Positions 14,701 to 26,058 of a DNA stretch of 64,000 bases are shown here, piece after piece. The stretch comes from Myxocyprinus asiaticus. Its lineage: Eukaryota > Chordata > Actinopteri > Cypriniformes > Catostomidae. The stretch lies in contig NC_059373.1 of the NCBI RefSeq assembly GCF_019703515.2, forward strand, positions 17,912,781-17,976,780, written 5' to 3'. Below the pieces are notes generated by a model that saw nothing but the letters and a program-made list of their open reading frames with translations, was not told the DNA's origin and did no database searches. The position numbers and the translations under genes were made by a program. Each line of letters opens with the position of its first letter. The first letter of the stretch is position 1.

Positions 14701-17700
14701 GGGGAGGTGGGGCTGGTGCTCCTCCACTGGGGGCAGCTCCAGAGGCTGAAGCAACCGGACCCTGTGAAACCGACACAATCACATTTTTAGAATCCAACCT
14801 CTGAAGTTTCTGTCTTCAGAAAACTTACAGTCTGAATCATAAGGGACAAATTGAAACACACAAGAATGTGACTTACAGTCTTGCTCCAGCTCAGTCCAGT
14901 GGTGTGGTGCAGCTTGATGTAAGCCTGCAGCTCGGTCCAAATGGACACATAGGCATGGACCCAGTCCACATGGGTTTTGTCTCTGCAAAATAACCACAAC
15001 ACAGATGAAATTACCAATTTGCAAATGTTTCTAGTGCAGGGTTTGGCAAACCTCTAGTGGGTCATGATGGAACTGCAGAAGATTGTAACAAATGTCAAGC
15101 TGAATTAAACTGCATCAGAGTGTGTGTGTGTGTTTGTAACAACTGAAAATGCTATAATTTATGAAAAACTTTTTAAAAACCTCATTAACTGTGATTACAT
15201 GTGAAGATGTGAAATTATAGCCATTTATTAAAGACCACTTGAAATCAAAATGAAAGTTTTGCAGCTTTTTTTGGGGGGGGGGGGGCTTTTGGCTTTAAGG
15301 TCCTTTATATGCTAGTGTACTTCTTAACGTAAAAAAACTATAATAATTTTCAGTGTATAACAACTTACTGCATTCATTTTGTCCAATCAAATACTTTTTA
15401 GAACAAGAAAGCAGCCTCTCCTTACATCTGATTACTGCAAATGGCTGTGTTCTAATTGGCGCTGATCATGACTTTGGAGGGCACTTTAATGGAAGCACAA
15501 TCCATGCTGTAGGACTGTTCCAAACAGATTTTCCAATAAGAATCACTTAACAACGGAGTTGTGAATAACCATTATCACCTTTCATCCCTCTGAAGCTCTC
15601 ACACTGGAGGGAAACTCTTTTTTTTTTTTTTTTTTTCCTTTTCTCCCCAATTTGGAATTGCCCAATTCCCAATGTGCACCAAGTCCTCGTGGTGGCGTAG
15701 TGACTCTCAGTTGCAAAGATACACCGCGTCTGAGACCATCAACCCGTGCATCTTATCATGTGTCTTGTTGAGCGCATTACCGCGGAGACATAGCGCGTGG
15801 AGGCTTCACCCTATTCCCCGTGGCATCAACGCACAACTCACCACGTGCACCACCAAGTGCGAGAACCACATTATGGTGACCACGAGGAGGTTACCCCATG
15901 TGACTCTACCCACCCTAGCAACCGGGCCAATTTGGTTGCTTGGGAGACGTGGCTAGAGTTACTCAGCACGCCCTGGATTCGAACTCCACGACTCCAGGGG
16001 TGGTAGTAAGCGTCTTTACTTGCTGAGCTACCCAGGCCCAGTGAGGGAAACGGTCTTTGAAGGGAATAGGCATAGGAAAGATCACTGCTGAATGGGACAT
16101 GGGAGTTGGATGCGAGGAAACTGGCTGGAGTTTATTCATATGTTTAATGAAGCAGTTTTCTGAGCAAGGCTACATCCAAAAATTTGCTCATCCACACTAA
16201 AACATTTGAAAATGCTTCAGTTCCCTTACTGCGCATGCGGAAAATCGTAGTTCCATGTACAGGCTAAAATGCAATTATCCTGGTGTTCCGTCATCGGACA
16301 CCAATTTCGAATAAACTTCCTGTTGCCTTTGAAGGAATGTTAAGGTTGTACAAAGTAGCAATTATATTCAACTATCAAAGTGAATATCAGGCAAAACAAC
16401 GCAGTTACAACATGGGCCGCCATCTTCATTATTTATGGTTGAATGGATCAAACGACTGCATCACATGACAACAATTACATCATCGTTTTCCGATGTCTAA
16501 TTTTTCCCAGTCCACACTAAATCACGAAGATGGCTTTTCAAATTTATCTACTTGGGAATGTTTTTTCGAAAAGCACCATTTTCGCTGTCAAAAACGCTGT
16601 CTCAGTGTGGATGGAAGGTCAAAACAGAGAAGATGCATTTTCAAACGAAAACGTATTAGCGTGGACGTAGTCCAAGTGTTGTTTGTTCTTTGTTTAGTGT
16701 ATCGTGATTCAAAACATGGATATATTGTGATGTTTTACTAGCTTGTTCCCACGATGCGCTGTTTGTTTGGGGGCTGGTTTTGAAGAAACAGATCAGTCAG
16801 ACCACCTTTCGGTCCTCGAGTCAGTGGAAAAGCAGGCAGACTTCGGTAGATTGTTTCTGGCTGAACACCAGCTCTCCCTGGCATAAGAAATATCAGGTGT
16901 GTGTGTGTTGCTTTGCTGTGCACTGCGATGTAAACTAAAGCCAACTGGCTGTTTTTAAAAAAGGAACCACCCCAACTTCATGTTTCAGTAGGAAATACGT
17001 CAACAGGCTAAAGAAAACTGCATCTTTCAACACACTTCAAGGAGGCTTTAAAAGTAATTTGACTACTTAAATTATCAGGTGGTATTTTTTTTTACAAAGT
17101 AAATACTTTTTGTATGCTGAACCCTTGTGATTCAAGGTTGCCAACCTATGTGCTAGTGTATAGGCAAGTTGCTTTACACCATTGTAACATACTTTTCCTT
17201 GTAATCCTTGAGCACACGGTTTGTGTAGAACATGGCAGCATCCTGCATCTCCTTCACATAAGGGCCTGGCTTTGGGGCCTAACACATTTAAAAAGAAATA
17301 TTATATTACTTTTCTTCTAAAAAATTAGGTAGCCAGTGTAACAATAAACGCCTTCAAATATCCAGTATCAGTGGGGGTTTTTTTTTTGCTTGTGCTGTTA
17401 AAGTTTGACACATTATACACGCATCTTTGAATAAGCAAATTATGCAAGCTTAACCAAAACACTACAGAAAACCCAGAATTTTTTCAAAGCAGTGAAATGT
17501 GGTCACACTTTAGAATGAGAACTCTACATTTAATTGTAAAAGTCCCTGAATAGTTACTTTAACTCCACACAGAAATTGCATATCACATCATTTGGTTTGA
17601 TGTTCTTGCAGTGCCTTGCACCTCCTTACCATGGCAACCCAGCCAAGGGCGGGAACGCTCTCACTGACAGCAGAGAGGTGGTTGAAAAAAGGTGAGGAGC

Positions 17701-20700
17701 GGTTCTTCTCTCGGAACGACTGCACATCCTGGATCGCTTTAGATACAGGGGCTAGCAGAGAGGTCAGGACAGACTAAATGCCAGAGGCAGAAAGATACAT
17801 TGAGAAAAATAGGATGAGACAGAAAAGAGATATTGAGATGATGTTTAAAAATACCAACTGATGCTGGTGTCAAGTATATACATGTATAAAGTGACTAATA
17901 TTAAATGCACAGCTCAATAAAAAAAAAAAAAAAAAAAAAAATGAACATTTTGTAATATTACTCATCCTCATATTGTTTCAAACTCGTATGACTTTCTTCC
18001 ATGGAACACAAAATGTAAGGCAGAATGTTAGGAACTGACAGCCTCAGTCACCATTCACTTTCGTTGTATCTTTTTTTCCATACAATGAATGTGAATGGTG
18101 ACTGAGGTTGCTTGGCCGAACATCTCACTTTGCATTCAACAAAAGAAAATAAGTCATGTGGGTTTGGAACAACATGAGTGTGTAAATTATGACAATTTTC
18201 ATTCCTGGGTGAACCTTCCCTTAATTGAACATTTCTGAAAATGTTTACTATTACATTAATGACTACTATGGTGAAGGAACACTCACATCAGAAGGTTTCT
18301 GAGAGCAGGAAGCTTTGACCAGAAGCTGTCTTTGACTGGAGAATGCTTGCTTCATCATCTCAGCCTATAAAAACAGAACAAAGGATAAGGAACATGGAAA
18401 AGGCATCACAGTGGAGTGTTTATCCATGTGGGCCAGTGTTACATTACGTACGTGCTTTAGGACATCACCCCCTATCTTCTGACTGAGGGCAGCATACTGA
18501 GCAACGGGGCCAGAGATCAAGTTGTCATAGGCTTCAACATATACTGCCACCACTGAAGAGAAGAGCAGCATTAGAATCATGGCTTCATACCATGCACTAT
18601 AAAAGAATCCTGCATGGTGCAACATTTTTACATTTTCTAAGAAAAATATGAGGGGTGCATGCTCGTGCAAAATTCAGCACCATAATGCTGGGGTGTTGCA
18701 TTGTATTGACCAAGTCCAAAGAGCCCACCCCCAAGTCCTCCGGCCGTATTACAGAAACAAGGGGCCGTTCACAAGTGGGATGCACCGATATAAATTTTTT
18801 TTTGGCCGATACCAATTTTAACAAAAAACTATGTCAATACCAATATTTTGCCACTTACCTTATTTTGTCATCAGATAATTGTTTTGCTCAGGAATTATGC
18901 TTTAAAAGTGTACAAAAGCTTTCTATTGTTCTTTCAATAAATAATTCCCATTGAACATTGACTGGATCTGTTAAACACATGCCAGGCCGAAATTTCAAAA
19001 GAGAGCCGGCCACAATGAAAGAAAAAGATTTTAAATCTAAATATAGCATGATGACTGATGGTAAAATTGTACTTCTAAAACATTTTAGTACTTTTGTTTT
19101 TGCAGTTCGAAACAACAGAACTTCCATTTTACACGTTGGTACTGTATATGACAGAACTTACAAATTCAAATGGCAATTGCATGGAAATGTCAACCACGTC
19201 ATGGAAAAAAAATTCAACCAAAGAAACAGACCCCCCTTTGAAATTCTGTATTATATTAGTATAATGGCTAATGCGGTCCATACCGGTAGAGGGCCCCGCT
19301 TGCTCACACAGCACTGACTGAAGCACTGAAATGCATACTATATTTTAAAACGCAGCCTTTTAAGGTTTAGTAATCGTGAAACTCAAATCAGTAGTGCAGC
19401 CTTAATGGATACCATACCAATGGTCTCAGAAGTCAAAGTGAGTCAAGGCATTTTGGATGGTTTCCCTAATCACATATAGGTACAGTTGAAGTCAGAAGTT
19501 TACATACATCTTAGCCAAATACATTTAAACTCAGTTTTTCACAATTCCTGACATTTAATCGTAGAAAACATTCCCTGTGGCTTTGTGATGGTCACTCCAA
19601 TACATTGACTTTGTTGTCCTTAAGCCATTTTGCCACAACTTTGGAGGTATGCTTGGGGTCATTGTCCATTTGGAAGACCCATTTGTGACCTGGCTGATGT
19701 CTTGTGATTTTGCTTCAATATATCCACATAATTTTCCTTCCTCATGATGCCAGCTATTTTGTGAAGTGCACCATTCACTCCTGCAGCAAATCACCCCCAC
19801 AACATGATGCTGCCACCCCCATGCTTCACGGATGGGATGGTGTTCTTCGGCTTGCAATCCTTACGCTTTTTCCTCCAAACATAACAATGGTCATTATGGC
19901 CAAACAGTTAAATTTTTGTTTCATCAGACCAGAGGACATTTCTCTTTGTCCCCATGTGCACTTACAAACTGTAGTCTGGCTTTTTTTTTTTTTATGGCGG
20001 TTTTGGAGCAGTGGCTTCTTCCTTGCTGAGCAGTCTTTCAGGTTATGTTGATATAGGTCTCGTTTTACTGTGGATATACAGTACTGTGCAAAAGTCTTAC
20101 ATAAGATGTTTTACAAAAACATGTCTTAATAAGGATATTTATATCTTCAACTTTCAGACTTCCAAACATTCCTTTTGCAAATCGAATAGACTTGAAGAAC
20201 AGGGAGCCCTGCAACTTATGGCACTGCCATCTCCTTCCTAAACGGTATGATGGCTGCGTGGTCCCATGTTATGTCGGGCTTTAATGGTTGTTTAGATCAG
20301 TGTTACTATCAGAAATAATTAATTATTTCTGTAGTTATTAATCAATATTTAAATTAATTAATTGGATCTAACTCATTAAAACCTCATATGGGACTCCAGT
20401 AAATGTAGTGCGCTACGTTTAGGAGCAAGTTTGGTTATTAGCAATAATTAATAATTATCAAAGATAATTATTAATTATTAAAATCAATAGAACATTGATG
20501 AGAATCAATGTTAGCTTTTTAAAATCCTTTAAATCAACAATTATCAAAGATAATCGTTAATTGTTAACTTCGATGAAACATTAATTAAAATTAACACTAG
20601 CTTATTGATCATTCAAATTCAACAATAATCAAAGATAATTATCAATTATCAAATCAATAGAATATTAATAAGGATTATCATTGACGGGGCACCACCCTGA

Positions 20701-21056
20701 AATCAGGGACTAATAACCGAATATTAAAACAGTCTCAACATTAGATTGTTTTCTTAGGAAAATCGGCATCCAAAGAATATCGATTTTCGGGAAAAAAAAA
20801 CAATGAATGAAGGTTTGAATCCGAGCACTGACATCCCGTCAGCATGACACAGGCGTATGCAAAACAAACCAAAACACTTCTCTTCGTAATATAAACAAAG
20901 TTTATTTATGCAGTAATATCAATTAATAATTAATACAATGCAGTCAATAAACTTCCGATTTACAACTACAAACTAAACAGTGATATGATTAGATATGGAA
21001 ATAAAAATAATCCTATAACACATAATGTGTGTGTGTGTGTGTGTGTCAGTGTGGTT

Positions 21057-21091
<35 letters not shown>

Positions 21092-24000
21092 TAAGTGACA
21101 GCCCTAAAGCTGATTTCGCGATAGCTGGAGAGAAAGCAGCTGTGTTCATCACTCAGAGACGCGGTTTTACGAGCGGGGCTCGTAAAAGTCCTGCGTTATT
21201 TGACTCTAATGGATGAACTCAGTTTCTGTCTCACCCGCGATGGCGAAATTGCACAATCCAATTTGGTTGGACCACAATACAGCAAAACAAATTCGTGATA
21301 ATTAATACCATGAGTATTAATAATGAGCGGACATGGCAGTCCGTAAACTGTACAAGCAAAAACCTTGAAACACAAGAATAACACACTATAATATTCTATC
21401 TCTGCCCAGACGTAAACCTCTTACTTGAATCGCATGAGGACACAGGTAGAATGTGTTTTCCTCCGTCCTTTAACTTTGACCCGGTTCCTTGAGGCTCATG
21501 TGATGACGGGAGGCCGTTTCCTCGCACTGTCGGCGGGCGGTACGGCTGTTGATTGTCGGCGGGCTGGCGGAGAACTCAGAAATGTCGACTTGATTGAAGA
21601 TGGAAGAGAAATCTTTAATCTCTTCACTTCTGTAGGCAAACGGATGAAGATGCGAATTGCTCAGCGGTCTCCTTCGGATCTGTTAGAGTGTTCGGTTGAA
21701 CACAGAGTAATCTCAACTCGTCCAGCGAGATGGAGATTGTATGGCTACAGTTTCAAGTCGGACATTACTTCCTTGTGCCACGAGGTTGCACCGGAGAGAA
21801 GCAAAAGCTACGTCTTTATTCGGTGAACGAAGTCGCTGGAAGTGAATTCTGGAAGCATTTCAGAATTATTTGAACTCCTGATGATGTCATGTTTGAGGGA
21901 CGTTCTGTTGTGTGCCTCATCCAATAGGAGTTGAGAATTTGATCCTTTAGTGAGCAAGGCTTCATGGATCTGTAGCCTGTTTTGGACTCCCTTTGTTTGA
22001 TTTTGGCGCAATTTTTATCAGTAAAATTTGGTGGGGGCTTGAGTTATGTTTTTATGACTGTTAGGCCTGCCTTTGTCTTCTATCTGAATACATGAGGCCC
22101 AACAGTATTTATACTTGCATACTATTGATTGTACAGATGAACGTGGTATCTTCAGGCATTTGGAAATTGATCCCAAGGATGAACCAGACTTGTGGAGGTC
22201 CACAAATGTTTTTTCTGAGGTCTTGGCTGATTTCTTTTCATTTTCTCATGATGTCAAGCAAAGAGGCACTGAGTTTGAAGGTAGGTCTTAAAATACATCC
22301 ACAGGTACACTTCCAATTCGGTTCACCTCCTATCAGAAGCTAACTGGCTAATTGCATAAAGGCTTGACATACAGGTGCATCTCAATAAATTAGAATGTCA
22401 TGGAAAAGTTCATTTATTTCAGTAATTCAACTCAAATTGTGAAACTCGTGTATTAAATAAATTCAATGCACACAGACTGAAGTAGTTTAAGTCTCTGGTT
22501 CTTTTAATTGTGATGATTTTGGCTCACATTTAACAAAAACCCACCAATTCACTATCTCAAAAAATTAGAATACATCATAAGACCAATAAAAAAAACATTT
22601 TTAGTGAATTGTTGGCCTTCTGGAAAGTATGTTCATTTACTGTATATGTACTCAATACTTGGTAGGGGCTCCTTTTGCTTTAATTACTGCCTCAATTCGG
22701 CGTGGCATGGAGGTGATCAGTTTGTGGCACTGCTGAGGCGGTATGGAAGCCCAGGTTTCTTTGACAGTGACCTTCAGCTCATCTGCATTTTTTGGTCTCT
22801 TGTTTCTCATTTTCCTCGACAATATCCCATAGATTCTCTATGGGGTTCAGGTCTGGTGAGTTTGCTGGCCAGTCAAGCACACCAACACCATGGTCATTTA
22901 ACCAACTTTTGGTGCTTTTGGCAGTGTGGGCAGGTGCCAAATCCTGCTGGAAAATGAAATCAGCATCTTTAAAAAGCTGGTCAGCAGAAGGAAGCATGAA
23001 GTGCTCCAAAATTTCTTGGTAAACGGGTGCAGTGACTTTGGTTTTCAAAAAACACAATGGACCAACACCAGCAGATGACACTGCACCCCAAATCATCACA
23101 GACTGTGGAAACTTAACACTGGACTTCAAGCAACTTGGGCTATGAGCTTCTCCACCCTTCCTCCAGACTCTAGGACCTTGGTTTCCAAATGAAATACAAA
23201 ACTTGCTCTCATCTGAAAAGAGGACTTTGGACAACTGGGCAACAGTCCAGTTCTTCTTCTCCTTAGCCCAGGTAAGATGCCTCTGATGTTGTCTGGTTCA
23301 GGAGTGGCTTAACAAGAGGAATACGACAACTGTAGCCAAATTCCTTGACACGTCTGTGTGTGGTGGCTCTTGATGCCTTGACCCCAGCCACAGTCCATTC
23401 CTTGTGAAGTTCACCCTAATTCTTGAATCGATTTTGCTTGACAATCCTCATAAGGCTGCGGTTCTCTCGGTTTGTTGTGCATCTTTTTCTTCCACTCAAC
23501 TTTCTGTTAACATGCTTGGATACAGCACTCTGTGAACAGCCAGCTTCTTTGGCAATGAATGTTTGTGGCTTACCCTCCTTGTGAAGGGTGTCAATGATTG
23601 TCTTCTGGACAACTGTCAGATCAGCAGTCTTCCCCATGATTGTGTAGCCTAGTGAACCAAACTGAGAGACCATTTTGAAGGCTCAGGAAACCTTTGCAGG
23701 TGTTTTGAGTTGATTAGCTGATTGGCATGTCACCATATTCTAATTTTTTGAGATAGTGAATTGGTGGGTTTTTGTTAAATGTGAGCCAAAATCATCACAA
23801 TTAAAAGAACCAAAGACTTAAACTACTTCAGTCTGTGTGCACTGAATTTATTTAATACACGAGTTTCACAATTTGAGTTGAACTACTGAAATAAATGAAC
23901 TTTTCCACGACATTCTAATTTATTGAGATGCACCTGTAGTGTTGCACAAGATGTTAAACCCCACTACGAAATTCATTAAGTGGGTTTTTTTCTTGCCATT

Positions 24001-26058
24001 TTCTACACATTGGTAATAGCTGCTGCTAAGACACTTGGAAAAAAGCAAGGACAGTGCTAGGAGAGTGCGCTCTGTGTCTGCACGAGACTGTGCCTCGGCG
24101 CATCCAGTATATTATGCATTTGCGCGTCTTTGCGAGATAAATATACCTGCACTTGCTCCTCGGTTAGAAGACTTCGTTCGCTCCGTGTAATTTTTGTGTT
24201 CTCTCGCTTGTTGTTTGCTTGCACTAATGTTATAAATACAGCACTGGCCCGATCGGGCAAGTGACAGTTCTAGCAACTGACCTGAATCTCTCACACTGGC
24301 CCCGGGCCATCGGGCAGTCCTTATTGTCGAGCCCTGAAGTTGCTAACTAGTTTGTGAAATACATAATGGAAAGTTAATAAACAATGACACCATCATTTTC
24401 CCTTTTCAATATAACTAACATAACGTTAACCCTGTCCCCGACAACCATGTCACTCATGTCTGTTTGCCAGCTATAGTTTGTCAGTGCAGTAAGTAATGTA
24501 GCAGACTGAAAGGTAAACATCAGAGCATCTTTTGCGGTGCGGTGGTGGATGGTGTCTGTTGAGTGTTGATTTCACGCTATGCTGTTACCTAGTTGGTGAG
24601 ACGCAATGCTGGTCCATCTTTTACTCTCCGTGACAACGAGCTTATAGCTAACTAGCTAACCACATAGCTACTTTCATTGCTTGTCAGCTGAGTGGAAGCT
24701 AATGTGTAAACATGTATTCACCAAACTGTTTTGTTCAGGATTCACAGTTTGAAACACCCTTCAACCGAACAATTCCAGTCGTCACATTTATAAAATGTTA
24801 TATTTAAATGTCTGGTTTTCCAATGTTGAAAGTTTCCCCTGAACTTGTATAGCAGAATACAGTTTAACACCACTGCCACTTCTTGTTTTACAACCTGCCA
24901 GTAATTGACTGGCAGTATTAAAATAGTCAACATTTGACTGATACTAAACAGTAATACTGATGATAATTTAGCTATTTATTTTTATTTATTCTTTAATTTA
25001 ATGGTCAGCATTTGAATGATACTAAACAGTAATACTGATGTTAATTTAGCTATTTATTTTTATTTATTCTTTAATTAATGGTCAGCATTTGAATGATACT
25101 AAACAGTACTGATGTTTGTTTAGCTATTTATTTTATTTGAATTTATTCTTTATTTTAATGGTCAGCAACTGATTGATACTAAACATATGGTACTGATGTT
25201 TAAGCTATTTACTGTATTTTTATTTATTCTTTATTTTCTTAGTGTTCATTTCTAAAATTTGTTGACAATGTATAATAATAATGTCAAATATTCTTTGATA
25301 AGAATATTTAAGAAAGCAGCTTTCTGAGTACCTTTGCATAGTCATATCGGTGCAAAATCGGTGAACAATCCACATAGAAAAGGTCGGTTTTCATTCCAGC
25401 TCAAAAATTAACTATATCGGCCACCAAATCGGTAATCTGTGAATTTCCCCCCTCTAAAATCGGTATCGGTCTCAAAAATCCCATATCAGTCGGGGTCTAC
25501 TTATAACCGACAGGCCAATGGTTTTAATTTGGTCAATAACTGGCTGATAAATATCGGCAACCAATACATCGTTGCATCCGTAGTTAACAAAAAATGCAAG
25601 CTAGACGCAGCACCCCAAATAGAGCAGAACTCAGGGGTCTCGTAGTGGGTCCTCTTTCAATGCAAGTTTATGGCATTATTTTAGCCTCTTATGTCTTGCA
25701 GACAAAAATCATAAGTCTGACTGATTAGAAAAGTAATAGCAACCTCTCTTCATCAAGTCCCACGATTTCAGGTTTCACTCGTGTAGCATAAAGGTGCACA
25801 GGATGATTTACATGCTAAAGCTTAATTAATGCTTGTTCATAAGTCTAACTGTAAGTATGAACAATAGTAGCAGTGATACCTGCCTTAGCAACCACCACTA
25901 TTTTTTTATTTTTTTTCCATTAAGTCAGAGTGGGTTTACATTAGGATTTCATTACCTCCAGGAGCAGCAGGGCCTCCTCCACCCCCAGAACTAGACATGG
26001 CCTCCAGACGACCCACGGCCAACTCCAGACGCTGCACTAGACCCGCCAGCTCTGCCAT
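11742..26058 (-). CDS. cap1: Adenylyl cyclase-associated protein 1 (12 coding exons)
   Basis: Cytosolic actin regulator: with cofilin it speeds filament severing and depolymerisation and recharges G-actin with ATP. Exons in coding order: 26058-25956, 18552-18452, 18364-18287, 17773-17630, 17278-17193, 14982-14877, 14761-14587, 14097-13925, 13501-13378, 13279-13197, 12985-12842, 11825-11742. Phases join cleanly to 466 residues (human about 475). Visible domains: N-terminal oligomerisation helix ([20 protein letters not shown]), helical folded domain to about 206 ([20 protein letters not shown]), a proline run at about 224-233, a WH2-type actin motif at about 249-270 ([19 protein letters not shown]), and a C-terminal beta-helix CARP domain from about 315 to the end (TEIAG). 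An acceptor two bases before the ATG implies an upstream untranslated exon. CAP2 is the alternative, but position beside ppt1 and the C-terminus favour cap1. Confidence 0.96.
12040..12347. repeat. Imperfect long inverted repeat in the last cap1 intron
   Basis: The left part (GAATCTACAGCTCCACTGC, then ...AAAATAATAATAA) and the right part are imperfect reverse complements, with arms of roughly 140 bp each. Both strands show an open frame of about 100 codons because the arms mirror each other. It looks like a fold-back MITE; superfamily unknown. Confidence 0.6.
14144..14295 (+). mobile_element. tRNA-derived SINE, HAmo-like, decayed copy
   Basis: A tRNA-like head (GATGTAGCTCAACTGGTAAAG, with an A box) is followed by a degraded B-box region (TTATTTCCCAGAGAAC) and a tail resembling the remembered cyprinid HAmo SINE end (GTCAAATGCATG). 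In a cap1 intron. It is not a functional tRNA gene, because the cloverleaf is incomplete. Confidence 0.55.
15616..16042 (-). mobile_element. tRNA-derived SINE (family A, copy 2) in a cap1 intron
   Basis: Inverted relative to copy 1, so the poly-A tail appears as a T-run at about 15618-15637. The body matches the other four copies, and the tRNA-like head is at the right end (TGCTGAGCTACC). A 9-bp duplication GAGGGAAAC flanks it (15607-15615 and 16043-16051). Confidence 0.88.
16185..16672. mobile_element. MITE-like element in a cap1 intron
   Basis: The left end (CACACTAAAACATTTGAAAA) and the right end (TTTTCAAACGAAAACG, then GCGTGG) are imperfect inverted repeats bounding about 490 bp. There is no coding capacity. 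Confidence 0.5.
17945..18225 (-). mobile_element. Short inverted-repeat element, 'TTCACCC' family
   Basis: Contains the family internal blocks (GTGAATGGTGACTGAGG, GTTTGGAACAACATGAG) and ends with the inverted family terminus ATTTTCATTCCTGGGTGAAC. It is preceded by an A-run at 17920-17941. In a cap1 intron. Confidence 0.65.
20079..20228. mobile_element. Fragment of a second Tc1 family inside the Sleeping-Beauty-like copy
   Basis: Starts right after a TA with CAGTACTGTGCAAAAGTCTTA, the terminal repeat of another common fish Tc1 family, followed by a short piece of its transposase region (GAACAGGGAGCCCTGCA). About 120 bp of the host element seem lost at this point. Confidence 0.65.
20272..22104. 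mobile_element. 1.83-kb insertion with TG..CA ends, solo-LTR-like
   Basis: The host Tc1 sequence is continuous on both sides, so the boundaries are sharp. The insert begins TGTCGGGCT and ends AGGCCCAACA, short inverted ends compatible with an LTR, with an imperfect duplication of about 4 bp outside. Inside are three diverged copies of an AT-rich unit of about 100 bp (20440-20670), a TG/AG microsatellite (21025-21087) and no transposase or polymerase. An open frame at 21425-21826 (133 codons) has no family resemblance that I can name. A solo LTR or a non-autonomous DNA element are both possible. Confidence 0.5.
21025..21087. repeat. TG then AG microsatellite
   Basis: A (TG)n stretch, a short spacer and a (GA)n stretch, inside the 1.83-kb insertion at 20272-22104. 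Confidence 0.9.
22372..23936 (-). mobile_element. Tc1/mariner transposon with about 200-bp terminal inverted repeats
   Basis: Ends CAGGTGCATCTC and its complement sit between TA dinucleotides (22370-22371, 23937-23938). The inverted repeats are about 201 bp each (22372-22572, 23736-23936) and closely matched. The transposase lies on the minus strand, first in a frame from 23673 (paired-type [22 protein letters not shown]), then broken, then in another frame 23234-22779. That frame carries the DDE blocks [26 protein letters not shown] and [12 protein letters not shown]. Frameshifts and an early end make it inactive; a non-autonomous but mobilisable copy remains possible. Confidence 0.92.
24947..25250. 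repeat. Minisatellite, about 76-bp unit, four copies
   Basis: Four successive units each begin ACTAAACA, with an inner TTTAGCTATTTATTTT and an end ATGGTCAGCA; divergence grows toward the right. In the cap1 intron pile-up. Confidence 0.85.

Larger units (their letters stand above)
19483..22369 (-). mobile_element. Sleeping-Beauty-like Tc1 element, interrupted and 3'-truncated
   Basis: Begins at a TA with the terminus CAGTTGAAGTCAGAAGTTTA, the typical Sleeping-Beauty-type end, followed by transposase DNA on the minus strand. Its C-terminal part is at 19570-20078, and its N-terminal helix-turn-helix part at 22105-22340 (minus-strand [20 protein letters not shown]). The transposase region is broken twice: 20079-20228 is replaced by a piece of another Tc1 family, and 20272-22104 is a large insertion. 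The right terminal repeat is missing. Not functional. Confidence 0.85.
18777..25590. mobile_element. Composite: old DNA transposon split by later insertions, cap1 intron
   Basis: The left edge (GGATGCACCGATATA) and right edge (reverse complement of GGATGCAACGATGTATT) resemble inverted ends of one 'CGATAT' family. Between them lie a Sleeping-Beauty-like Tc1 remnant, two further insertions within it, another Tc1 element and a minisatellite. Together they account for most of the 7.4 kb intron between cap1 coding exons 1 and 2. That the two edges belong to one ancestral insertion is inference. Confidence 0.45.

Noticed and set aside
14607..14804. Plus-strand Gly-rich frame
   Set aside because: Antisense of the proline-rich cap1 exon 14761-14587.
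21425..21826. 133-codon plus-strand frame as a host gene
   Set aside because: It lies inside the 1.83-kb insertion within a Tc1 element and has no family resemblance. Kept only as a note under that insertion.
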